Translations under genes and position numbers: made by a program
Notes under the pieces: model-generated
Seen by the model: the letters and a program-made list of their open reading frames with translations, nothing else
Databases searched by the model: none
What the model was told of the DNA's origin: nothing
Source of the DNA: Spirochaetaceae bacterium
Lineage (GTDB): Bacteria > Spirochaetota > Spirochaetia > Treponematales > Breznakiellaceae
Length of the DNA: 12,267 nt
Direction of reading: 5' to 3'
Assembly: GCA_031275595.1 (NCBI GenBank)
Contig: JAISOO010000137.1
Location: 1-12,267, forward strand
Shown here: positions 6,398 to 12,267 of the stretch, piece by piece
Layout: each line of letters opens with the position of its first letter
Position numbering within the stretch: the first letter of the stretch is position 1

Positions 6398-7417
6398 ATG
6401 GAAGAAACGGTCAACCGCGTGCATCTCTTTGTCATCAATCCCAAATCTTTTCCCCGGCAGACGGATCGGTTCCGGATCCTTTCGCGAATAGCGGCCTATT
6501 TCAAAAAAAATCCCGGCGTGGAGTATACTATCCATGTCTCCCGCTATCCCCGGGACGCGGTCAGTGTCATCAGGGATCGGATTGGGCATATAGGCCCGGA
6601 CCGGATCCTCCGGGTGTATGCCCTGGGGGGTGACGGGATCATCTTTGATTGCCTTAACGGTATCATAGGCGCCCCCAATACGGAATTGGCCCTGATGCCT
6701 TATGGGACCGGCAGTGATTTTGTCCGTTCCTTTGGGGACGAGCATTATGAGGAATTCCGTAATATCGAATCACAGATTAGGTCCCCGGTGATCCCCACGG
6801 ACGTGATCCACTGCGGGAATAACTGCGCCCTGAACTTTTGTACTGTGGGCCTGGAAGCGGCTTCGGTAATCAGGACCCTTTCCTTGAACCGGCGTTTTGA
6901 AAAGCTCCGGTTTCGTTTTCCCGCCCTGAACAGTTTGTTTTACGTTATCGGAGGGGCGAGGGCGGCCCTTGATCAGGATGTTATCGGCCAACGCTACGAG
7001 ATAAATGCCGACGGGGAGGATTTAAGCGGCGGCTATACCATCATCAATATCGCCAATGGCCCCTGTTACGGTTCCGGCAAGTCCCCGGTTATCACCGCCG
7101 TACCGGACGATGGAAAGCTGGATATGCTGACCGGGCGGAGGGTCAGTTCCCTCAAGATTCTCAGTCTTATTACCGGATATTTAAAGGGGAACTACTATAA
7201 ATATCCGTTGATCTGTTCCCTCAAGCGGGTCAAGAAAGTATCCATCCGTTCCGAATCCCCCCTCCTGGTCAATCTGGACGGGGAAGCTTTTTTTGATTCG
7301 GAGCTTACCATAGAAGTCATTCCGAAGGCGGTGCGGATCGTCGCCGTTAACAATTTGGCCTACCGGAGGAGAATGGAGTACCATGAAACAAATCAATCCG
7401 CCCCGCAAGATCGGTGA
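6398..7417 (+). CDS. Diacylglycerol kinase family lipid kinase (YegS/DgkB-like)
   Basis: A 339-aa protein with the DAGK catalytic fold: an INPKS start (13-17), the nucleotide-binding glycine loop LGGDGI (76-81, usually GGDGT), LNGI (86-89), LMPYGTGSDF (99-108, usually GTGNDF) and a C-terminal LVNLDGE (290-296). Members phosphorylate diacylglycerol or related lipids at the inner membrane face with ATP. Ile for Thr in the GGDG loop and Ser for Asn in GTGSDF are departures from the commonest motif; activity is still plausible. The start is the ATG at 6398, preceded by a strong GGGGGGGAGG; a TTG at 6380 lies within that site. It sits 19 bp after one hybrid kinase, and its 3' end overlaps the next by 35 bp, so it belongs to the same transcript. 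Its role in a phosphorelay operon is unclear. Confidence 0.88.
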   Translation: MEETVNRVHLFVINPKSFPRQTDRFRILSRIAAYFKKNPGVEYTIHVSRYPRDAVSVIRDRIGHIGPDRILRVYALGGDGIIFDCLNGIIGAPNTELALMPYGTGSDFVRSFGDEHYEEFRNIESQIRSPVIPTDVIHCGNNCALNFCTVGLEAASVIRTLSLNRRFEKLRFRFPALNSLFYVIGGARAALDQDVIGQRYEINADGEDLSGGYTIINIANGPCYGSGKSPVITAVPDDGKLDMLTGRRVSSLKILSLITGYLKGNYYKYPLICSLKRVKKVSIRSESPLLVNLDGEAFFDSELTIEVIPKAVRIVAVNNLAYRRRMEYHETNQSAPQDR

Positions 7418-10148
7418 TGTTTTATTTTACCGGCTGGCAAACGGTCTTGCGATTTTTTCCATATTTCTCTTCGGGTTTTTTCGCGGCCTGGATTATGCGG
7501 CCCAGGGGGCCTACGAAAAATTGGCGGCGATGGCCGTCTTTGCCTCGTTCGCCGTCTTCTGCCTGTTCCTGGTGATCTGTTTTATAAAAAACATCCGGTG
7601 GTTTGCCCTCTTGGCGCCCCTGGTGGTGTTTATCGCCTATACGGCGGGCTGCGTGACGATCGGAAGTTTCCGGCATTATTTTATTGTATATCTTGCGCTC
7701 TGTGTCCTGGCGGGGGTGTACTTTCAGCCCTGGAGTATGCTGCGATTTATCTGTATCACCAATCTCATTATTTTAGGCCTAGCCCTTTTAGGGAGTTTTT
7801 TTCAGGGAGACACGGGGATCCCCCGGATCAGTACCTTCCGCATCGACTGGTTTATGGCCCTGAGCGCTTCCGTGCTGATTTATCTGATTGCCGGTTTCAC
7901 CCGGAACAAAACCTCCGCATCGGTTAAGGCGGAGGACGCCTTTAGCACCCTCATGGCCACTACCCCCAATCTTATTGCCCTGGTGGATGAACTAAACTGT
8001 ATCACCTACATCAGTAAACCCCTGGCGGAATTTGCCCACATTACCAATTCCGCCCTGCCCGTGGGGCGGCCCATCCTCGACCTTTTTGGGGATATGAACG
8101 TCAAGATGATGATTGCCGAAATCCTGAACAACGGGGGGGCCTACGAGGGTACCCGGGAGATCCTCCGGAATGGGGAACCCCGGTATTTTAAGATCATTTC
8201 CAATAAATTATCCGGGGATATCAACGGTACCTTTATCGACATCACCGATATTACCTCGGTGGTACAGGCAAAGTTGGAAGCGGAAGCGGCCAGCCTGTCC
8301 AAAAGCGCCTTTCTGGCTACCATGAGCCATGAGATCCGTACCCCCCTTAACGCGATCATCGGCCTTTCGGAAATTGAAATACAAAAGGACCTTCCTGCGG
8401 AGACCCATGAGGATCTGGAAAAAATATACAATTCCGGTTCCGGCCTTTTGGGGATCATCAACGATATCCTGGATATTTCCAAGATCGAGGCGGGCAGTTT
8501 TGAACTTATCCCGGTGTCATATGATACCCCAAGCCTGATTAACGATACGATACAGCTTAATATGGTTCGTATCGGCTCCAAGCCTATCAACTTTGAACTG
8601 GATGTGGATGAAACCCTTCCTTCCCAGCTTTATGGGGATGAGCTGCGGGTAAAGCAGATATTAAACAATATCCTTTCCAACGCCTTTAAATATACCCAGG
8701 AGGGCTGCGTAACCCTGCGGATCCGGTGGGAAAGAAAGGAGGGCGCCGCCGTCCTTTCTTTTGCGGTGAAGGATACCGGCCGGGGCATAAAAAAAGAAGA
8801 CATGGATAAACTTTTTGCCGAATACAGCCAGTTTGATACCAAGGCAAACCGCAAGATTGAAGGTACCGGACTGGGGCTTTCCATCACCAAAAAACTTGTC
8901 CGGATGATGGGGGGAACCATCAGGGTAGAAAGCGAATACGGCAAGGGCAGTACCTTTATCATTACCCTGCGGCAGCGGATCGACGACGAACGGCCCATAG
9001 GTAAAGCGGTAGCGGACAACCTCCGTTCCTTCCGGTTCAGGGACGACAAGCGCAGCCGGGGGAAAAATCTTATCCGCTTTTATATGCCCTACGGCCGGGT
9101 CCTGGTCGTGGACGATGTGACGACCAACCTGGATGTTGCCCGGGGCCTTATGCTGCCCTACGGGCTCATCATCGATTGCGCCGGCAGCGGGAAAGAAGCC
9201 ATCGCAAAAATCCGGGAAGAAAAGACGCGTTACGACGCGGTATTTATGGATCACATGATGCCCGAAATGGACGGCATCGAGGCAACCCGGATTATCCGTC
9301 ATGAAATCGGTACGGAGTACGCAAAAAACGTACCCATCATCGCCCTCACCGCCAACGCGATTGTGGGGAACGAGGAAATGTTCCTTTCCAACGGTTTTAA
9401 CGCCTTTCTTTCAAAACCCATCGACATTATGCGGCTGGATACCGTCCTCAACCAGTGGGTACGGGACAAACAGACCGAAGAGAGCCTGCGGCAGGCGGAG
9501 GAGATGCGGAGAGAAGCCGTGGAAACCCTCGTGCAGGAGGAATTGACCCCTGCGGATTTCAACGGTTTTACCGTAGAGGGACTGGACCTGGAGGCGGGGC
9601 TTGCCCGGTATGGGGAAAAGGGGATATACCTGGGGGTCCTTAAATCCTACGCGACCCATACCCCGGCGCTGCTGGAAAAACTCCGGGCCCTTTCCCGGGA
9701 AAGGCTCTCCGAGTACGCGGTAACGGTCCACGGTATCAAGGGGGCGACTTACGGTATTGCCGCCGCTGAGATAGGCCGGCAGGCGGAAGAACTGGAACAC
9801 GCGGCCAAGGCCGGGGACTACGAGCGGGTGCGCGGGGAAAACGATGCGTTTATCGCACGGGTGGAAGCCCTGCTCGCCGGGCTTCGGGAATTGCCGCGGT
9901 CTGCTTTGGAGCAGGGCCCTGAAAAAAAGAGGGCCGCCAGCCCGGACGCGGGCCTCCTGGAAAAATTGTTGGATGCCAGCAGCCGGTTTAAATCCGCGGC
10001 AATGGAAGAAATTGTATCGGAAATCGAACAATGGGAATATGAATCCGACGGAGGCCTGGTAACCTGGCTCAGGGAGCAGTTGGACAATCTGGAATATGAG
10101 GCCATCCGGAACCGGCTGGAAATGCTGCTATCAAGACAGCCCTCATAG
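7383..10148 (+). CDS. Membrane-bound PAS hybrid histidine kinase with receiver and Hpt domains
   Basis: A 921-aa protein. About six hydrophobic helices occupy residues 20-175 (roughly 20-35, 47-69, 72-88, 98-113, 118-139, 156-173), with almost no extracytoplasmic domain, so sensing is probably within or near the membrane. A PAS-like region follows (about 182-295), then HisKA (H316), HATPase_c (N429/N433, DTGRGI 464-469, GTGLGL 494-499), receiver (D577/D578, phosphoacceptor D623, T656, K678), Hpt (H783 in VHGIKG) and the same conserved tail as its paralogue (about 858-914). By eye the HisKA-receiver part is more than 70% identical to the soluble kinase upstream, while the N-termini are unrelated: a duplication with sensor exchange. 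The start overlaps the lipid-kinase gene by 35 bp; GGAG 4 nt and GGAGGAG 11 nt upstream are both possible ribosome sites. Confidence 0.95.
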   Translation: MKQINPPRKIGDVLFYRLANGLAIFSIFLFGFFRGLDYAAQGAYEKLAAMAVFASFAVFCLFLVICFIKNIRWFALLAPLVVFIAYTAGCVTIGSFRHYFIVYLALCVLAGVYFQPWSMLRFICITNLIILGLALLGSFFQGDTGIPRISTFRIDWFMALSASVLIYLIAGFTRNKTSASVKAEDAFSTLMATTPNLIALVDELNCITYISKPLAEFAHITNSALPVGRPILDLFGDMNVKMMIAEILNNGGAYEGTREILRNGEPRYFKIISNKLSGDINGTFIDITDITSVVQAKLEAEAASLSKSAFLATMSHEIRTPLNAIIGLSEIEIQKDLPAETHEDLEKIYNSGSGLLGIINDILDISKIEAGSFELIPVSYDTPSLINDTIQLNMVRIGSKPINFELDVDETLPSQLYGDELRVKQILNNILSNAFKYTQEGCVTLRIRWERKEGAAVLSFAVKDTGRGIKKEDMDKLFAEYSQFDTKANRKIEGTGLGLSITKKLVRMMGGTIRVESEYGKGSTFIITLRQRIDDERPIGKAVADNLRSFRFRDDKRSRGKNLIRFYMPYGRVLVVDDVTTNLDVARGLMLPYGLIIDCAGSGKEAIAKIREEKTRYDAVFMDHMMPEMDGIEATRIIRHEIGTEYAKNVPIIALTANAIVGNEEMFLSNGFNAFLSKPIDIMRLDTVLNQWVRDKQTEESLRQAEEMRREAVETLVQEELTPADFNGFTVEGLDLEAGLARYGEKGIYLGVLKSYATHTPALLEKLRALSRERLSEYAVTVHGIKGATYGIAAAEIGRQAEELEHAAKAGDYERVRGENDAFIARVEALLAGLRELPRSALEQGPEKKRAASPDAGLLEKLLDASSRFKSAAMEEIVSEIEQWEYESDGGLVTWLREQLDNLEYEAIRNRLEMLLSRQPS

Positions 10149-10200
10149 GGAGCCCCCGGCGGGTATGGCTGCGGTTTCAGGGGGTGGGTATCACCGTCCC
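10149..10200. other. Short convergent gap without a recognisable terminator
   Basis: The plus-strand kinase gene and the minus-strand phenylacetate-CoA ligase gene end only 52 bp apart. The gap holds C-rich and G-rich runs (for example around 10152-10162 and 10178-10186) but no stem followed by a T-run on either strand. Termination may be Rho-dependent or rely on colliding transcripts. Confidence 0.5.
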
Positions 10201-11514
10201 CTATATGTCCCGGGGCCGGTTATCCTGGACCCGGATGGCTTTCCCTTCGGATATGGGGAGGCTGCCCGGTTCGTGGAGTTCCACCCGGGGATTGATGGTG
10301 ATGGATGCCTGGAGGGTTTTGCGGATCTTCTCCTTCAGGGCATTAAGGGGACGGGCGTCGTCCATAAAGATAGTTGGCCCCACCTCGGTTTTTACCGTGA
10401 TCCGGTCCAGAACCCCTTCTTTTTCGATCACAATAAGGTAATTATTCCCTACTTCCTTGATGGACATGATCCCTTCCTCAATTTGGCTGGGGAAGAGGTT
10501 GACCCCGTTGATGATAAGCATATCGTCGGTACGGCCGGTGATGCGGCAAAGCCGCCGGTGGGTTCTACCGCAGGAACAGGGCTCGGTATAAAAGGCGCTG
10601 AGGTCCCGGGTGCGGTACCGCAGAATGGGGGTGGCTTCCCGGCAGAGGATGGTGAGCACCAGTTCCCCGGTTTCCCCCTCCGGTACCGGTTCCAGGGTAT
10701 CGGGATTGACGATTTCGGCGATATAGCCGTCCTCCCAAATATGGAGGCCGTTTTTGTTTTGGCATTCAAAAGCCACCCCGGGGCCGTTCATCTCCGAAAG
10801 GCCGTAGGAATTGTATACGTCGATACGCAAAAGGTCCTCAATGCGGCGGCGGGTGTCCTCCGAGTAGGGTTCCGCCCCGGCAAAGGCCCGTTTGAGTTTG
10901 ATACTTTCCCGGCTTACCCCTTCTTCCCGCATTTTGGATTCCACATGGAGCAGAAAACTCGGGGTGGCGTGGACCACGGTGGTGCCGAAATCCTGCATGA
11001 GCCGGAATTGGCGGGTGGTATTCCCCGCCCCCGAGGGGATCACCAGCATCCCCACCGCTTCCCCGCCGGCATGGAACCCAAGGCCCCCGGTAAAAAGACC
11101 GTAGGTGATCATATTCTGGAACACGTCGGTTTTATTGCATCCCGTTCCGTAGATACACCGGGCCACAAAACCGGTCCATCGGCGTATGTCTTCCGCGTTA
11201 AAATATATCGTGGTGGGGATGCCGGTGGTGCCGCTTGAGGCATGGAGCCGGATCACCTCTTCCCGGGGGATGCTGAGGAACCCGTAGGGAAAACCTTCCC
11301 GCAGATCGTGTTTGGTGGTAAAGGGAATACGGCAGAGATCCTTTAGGCTTTTAAGGTCCTCTTCGCTTTTGATTCCCCCTTGGGCAAGCCGCTTTTTATA
11401 AAAGGGGGTCCGCAGGGCATAGGCAACCATGGTTTTAAGCTGTTTAAGCTGCCAGGCTTCCAGCTCCGGCCGGGGGAGGGTCTCCATCTTCGGATCCCAA
11501 TACTGGTAGGTCAT
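10201..11514 (-). CDS. paaK: Phenylacetate-CoA ligase (AMP-forming)
   Basis: A 437-aa member of the anaerobic-type phenylacetate-CoA ligase family, close to the usual ~430-440 aa. It makes aryl-acetyl-CoA from the free acid, ATP and CoA in the cytoplasm. Visible motifs are the family N-terminus YWDPKMETLP (5-14), the adenylate loop SSGTTGIPT (93-101), YGLSEMNGPG (237-246), GELVLT (283-288), RYRTRDLS (299-306), the CSCGRTHRR block (313-321), GRTDDMLIINGVNLFP (327-342) and catalytic-type Lys425 in SEGKAIRV. The start ATG at 11514 lies 1 nt after the iorB stop, with AGGGGG in the end of iorB; an in-frame upstream ATG at 11544 would add ten residues lying inside iorB and is rejected. Pairing with iorB suggests handling of aryl acids from aromatic amino acids. 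The exact substrate (phenyl- or indoleacetate) is not decidable here. Confidence 0.94.
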   Translation of the reverse strand: MTYQYWDPKMETLPRPELEAWQLKQLKTMVAYALRTPFYKKRLAQGGIKSEEDLKSLKDLCRIPFTTKHDLREGFPYGFLSIPREEVIRLHASSGTTGIPTTIYFNAEDIRRWTGFVARCIYGTGCNKTDVFQNMITYGLFTGGLGFHAGGEAVGMLVIPSGAGNTTRQFRLMQDFGTTVVHATPSFLLHVESKMREEGVSRESIKLKRAFAGAEPYSEDTRRRIEDLLRIDVYNSYGLSEMNGPGVAFECQNKNGLHIWEDGYIAEIVNPDTLEPVPEGETGELVLTILCREATPILRYRTRDLSAFYTEPCSCGRTHRRLCRITGRTDDMLIINGVNLFPSQIEEGIMSIKEVGNNYLIVIEKEGVLDRITVKTEVGPTIFMDDARPLNALKEKIRKTLQASITINPRVELHEPGSLPISEGKAIRVQDNRPRDI

Positions 11515-11515
11515 A

Positions 11516-12103
11516 TCACCGAACCCCCTGAGCAGAAGCGGCATTGCGGCCCAGCCGGAACGCCAGCCGGTTTGCCTCGGCCATTGCCGGAGCCTTGGCG
11601 GCGAATTGGGCGGTAATGGTGTCCGCCAGGGTTTCCTCCGGAATGGGAAGGAAGGGTGAAGCCGCCCCGACCATGACCATGTTTACCGCCCTGGCAAGCC
11701 CCGCCTCTTTGGCGAGGGCCGCCGCCGCCACAATCCGGTATCGGGGGAAGGCTGCGACGGTTCTGAGGATATCCTCCACCTCAGGATAATCGGGGATATT
11801 GACCACCGGTTCCGCCGCGGTAACCAACGTTCCCTCAGGGGCAAGCCAGGGGACGTAGCGGAGGCTTTCCAATACCTCCATGGAGATAATCAGATCCGCC
11901 CCTCCCTGGGGAACCAGATCCGAGGGGATCCTCCCGTCGGCGATCCTGAGGTGCGCCAAAACCGCCCCTCCCCGCTGGGCCATGCCGTGAACCTCGGACT
12001 GCCTGACCGAAAGGCCCCCGGTCAGCGCCGCCCGGGCGATAATGGCGGCAATGGACAGTACCCCCTGTCCGCCAACCCCCGCAAGGATGATGTCCTTTTT
12101 CAT
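11516..12103 (-). CDS. iorB: Indolepyruvate ferredoxin oxidoreductase beta subunit
   Basis: A 195-aa protein of the usual IorB size, made of the gamma-type pyruvate:ferredoxin oxidoreductase domain. Motifs are IILAGVGGQGV (5-15), QSEVHGMAQRGGAV (35-48) and IPSDLVPQGGADLIISMEVLESLR (59-82, only its spacing and GGAD/E77 core are diagnostic). With IorA, which carries the thiamine-diphosphate and Fe-S sites, it oxidatively decarboxylates aryl pyruvates to aryl-acetyl-CoA and reduces ferredoxin. IorA normally sits directly upstream of iorB; here the 164 bp upstream contain no gene and run into repeat DNA, so iorA is beyond the window or elsewhere. IorB alone is not expected to be active. No Shine-Dalgarno sequence precedes the ATG. 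It is cotranscribed with the ligase gene, 1 nt apart. Confidence 0.93.
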   Translation of the reverse strand: MKKDIILAGVGGQGVLSIAAIIARAALTGGLSVRQSEVHGMAQRGGAVLAHLRIADGRIPSDLVPQGGADLIISMEVLESLRYVPWLAPEGTLVTAAEPVVNIPDYPEVEDILRTVAAFPRYRIVAAAALAKEAGLARAVNMVMVGAASPFLPIPEETLADTITAQFAAKAPAMAEANRLAFRLGRNAASAQGVR

Positions 12104-12109
12104 GGGTAG

Positions 12110-12138
12110 ATACTAGCGGTTTTCCGCGCTTTAGACAA
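12110..12138 (-). promoter_or_regulatory. Possible promoter of iorB-paaK giving a near-leaderless mRNA
   Basis: Read on the minus strand, TTGTCT (12138-12133) and TAGTAT (12115-12110) are separated by exactly 17 bp, each matching consensus at 4 of 6 positions. The -10 box ends 6 nt before the iorB ATG, so transcription would begin at or within a base or two of the start codon. That agrees with the absence of a ribosome-binding sequence. The promoter lies directly next to the repeat end at about 12141. Confidence 0.35.
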
Positions 12139-12140
12139 GG

Positions 12141-12180
12141 CCGCGTCTGCTTTTTGCCTTACTGGCGAAGCCCGCGGGGG
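12141..12180. repeat. Terminal segment of the repeat element seen at the window start (copy 3, truncated)
   Basis: Reading CCGCGTCTGCTTTTTGCC at 12141-12158, this matches the complement of the right end of copy 2 (486-469) at 15 to 16 of 18 positions. It continues with a CTT segment and then CCGCGGGGG (12172-12180), as both ends of copy 2 do. Copies at both window ends show that the family is dispersed. The inner part of this copy would lie beyond the window or inside the G-rich tract that follows. Confidence 0.55.
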
Positions 12181-12267
12181 GGGGGGGGGGGGGCCCGGGG
12201 GGGGGGGGGGGGGGGTGGGGGGCCGGGGGCCGGGCCCGGGGGGGGCCCGCGGGGGGGGTCGGCAGGA
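12176..12267. other. Extreme G/C low-complexity tract at the window end
   Basis: The last 92 bases are almost only G and C. They include G runs of 18 (12176-12193) and 19 (12197-12215) and several GGGCCC blocks. No gene can be read. It starts where the repeat element's G-run begins, so it may be an expanded or misassembled version of that run. Confidence 0.7.

Noticed and set aside
10096..11238. A 380-codon open frame on the plus strand
   Set aside because: It overlaps the end of the membrane kinase gene and then runs antisense to the well-supported phenylacetate-CoA ligase. The product is Gly/Pro/His-rich with no recognisable domain, as expected of a GC-rich shadow frame.
11515..11544. Upstream ATG (11544) for the phenylacetate-CoA ligase
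   Set aside because: It would overlap the end of iorB and add ten residues not typical of the family; the ATG at 11514 follows the iorB stop and matches the family N-terminus.

Overview
The window looks like a piece of a moderately GC-rich spirochaete genome. A termite-gut Treponema or a close relative is my best guess. It rests on the style of the proteins (FIST, HD-GYP and hybrid-kinase arrays; an IorB/phenylacetate-CoA ligase pair typical of anaerobes) and on general resemblance. No 16S or other taxonomic marker is present, so the assignment is weak. About 11.5 kb of well-packed genes lies between repeat-rich, GC-extreme DNA at both ends.

Layout. (1) 1-~490: no credible gene. This stretch holds copies of a repeated element. 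One copy (about 204-486) has long imperfect terminal inverted repeats around a ~100-bp core; a second core copy and a truncated end lie at 1-178. A matching terminal segment appears at the far end (about 12141-12180) and runs into almost pure G/C low-complexity sequence. (2) 561-2628: two tandem, overlapping response regulators of the receiver plus HD-GYP type, which look like a duplication. (3) 2629-2805: a regulatory gap with three TTCC-N17/18-GGAA inverted repeats and a possible promoter. (4) 2806-10148: a tight four-gene unit, FIST-domain protein, soluble PAS hybrid histidine kinase, diacylglycerol-kinase-family lipid kinase, and six-TM PAS hybrid histidine kinase. (5) 10201-12103 on the minus strand: indolepyruvate oxidoreductase beta subunit (iorB) followed by phenylacetate-CoA ligase, convergent with the signalling genes.

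How the genes may work together (inference). Both kinases carry HisKA, HATPase, receiver and Hpt modules, so each can run a full His-Asp-His relay whose last step needs an external receiver. The two HD-GYP regulators immediately upstream are obvious candidate acceptors, which would make cyclic-di-GMP breakdown the output. The FIST protein abuts the soluble kinase (9-bp gap). This recalls the NosP/NahK arrangement in Proteobacteria, in which a FIST-domain haem/NO sensor controls a hybrid kinase. The two kinases are close paralogues with different sensor ends, one cytoplasmic and one membrane-embedded, so they may feed two signals into one output. The lipid kinase cotranscribed between them is unexpected. 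The first HD-GYP protein has Asn where the family has a metal-binding Asp, so the pair may be one active and one impaired enzyme. The iorB-paaK pair concerns aryl-pyruvate/aryl-acetate metabolism and appears unrelated to the signalling cluster.
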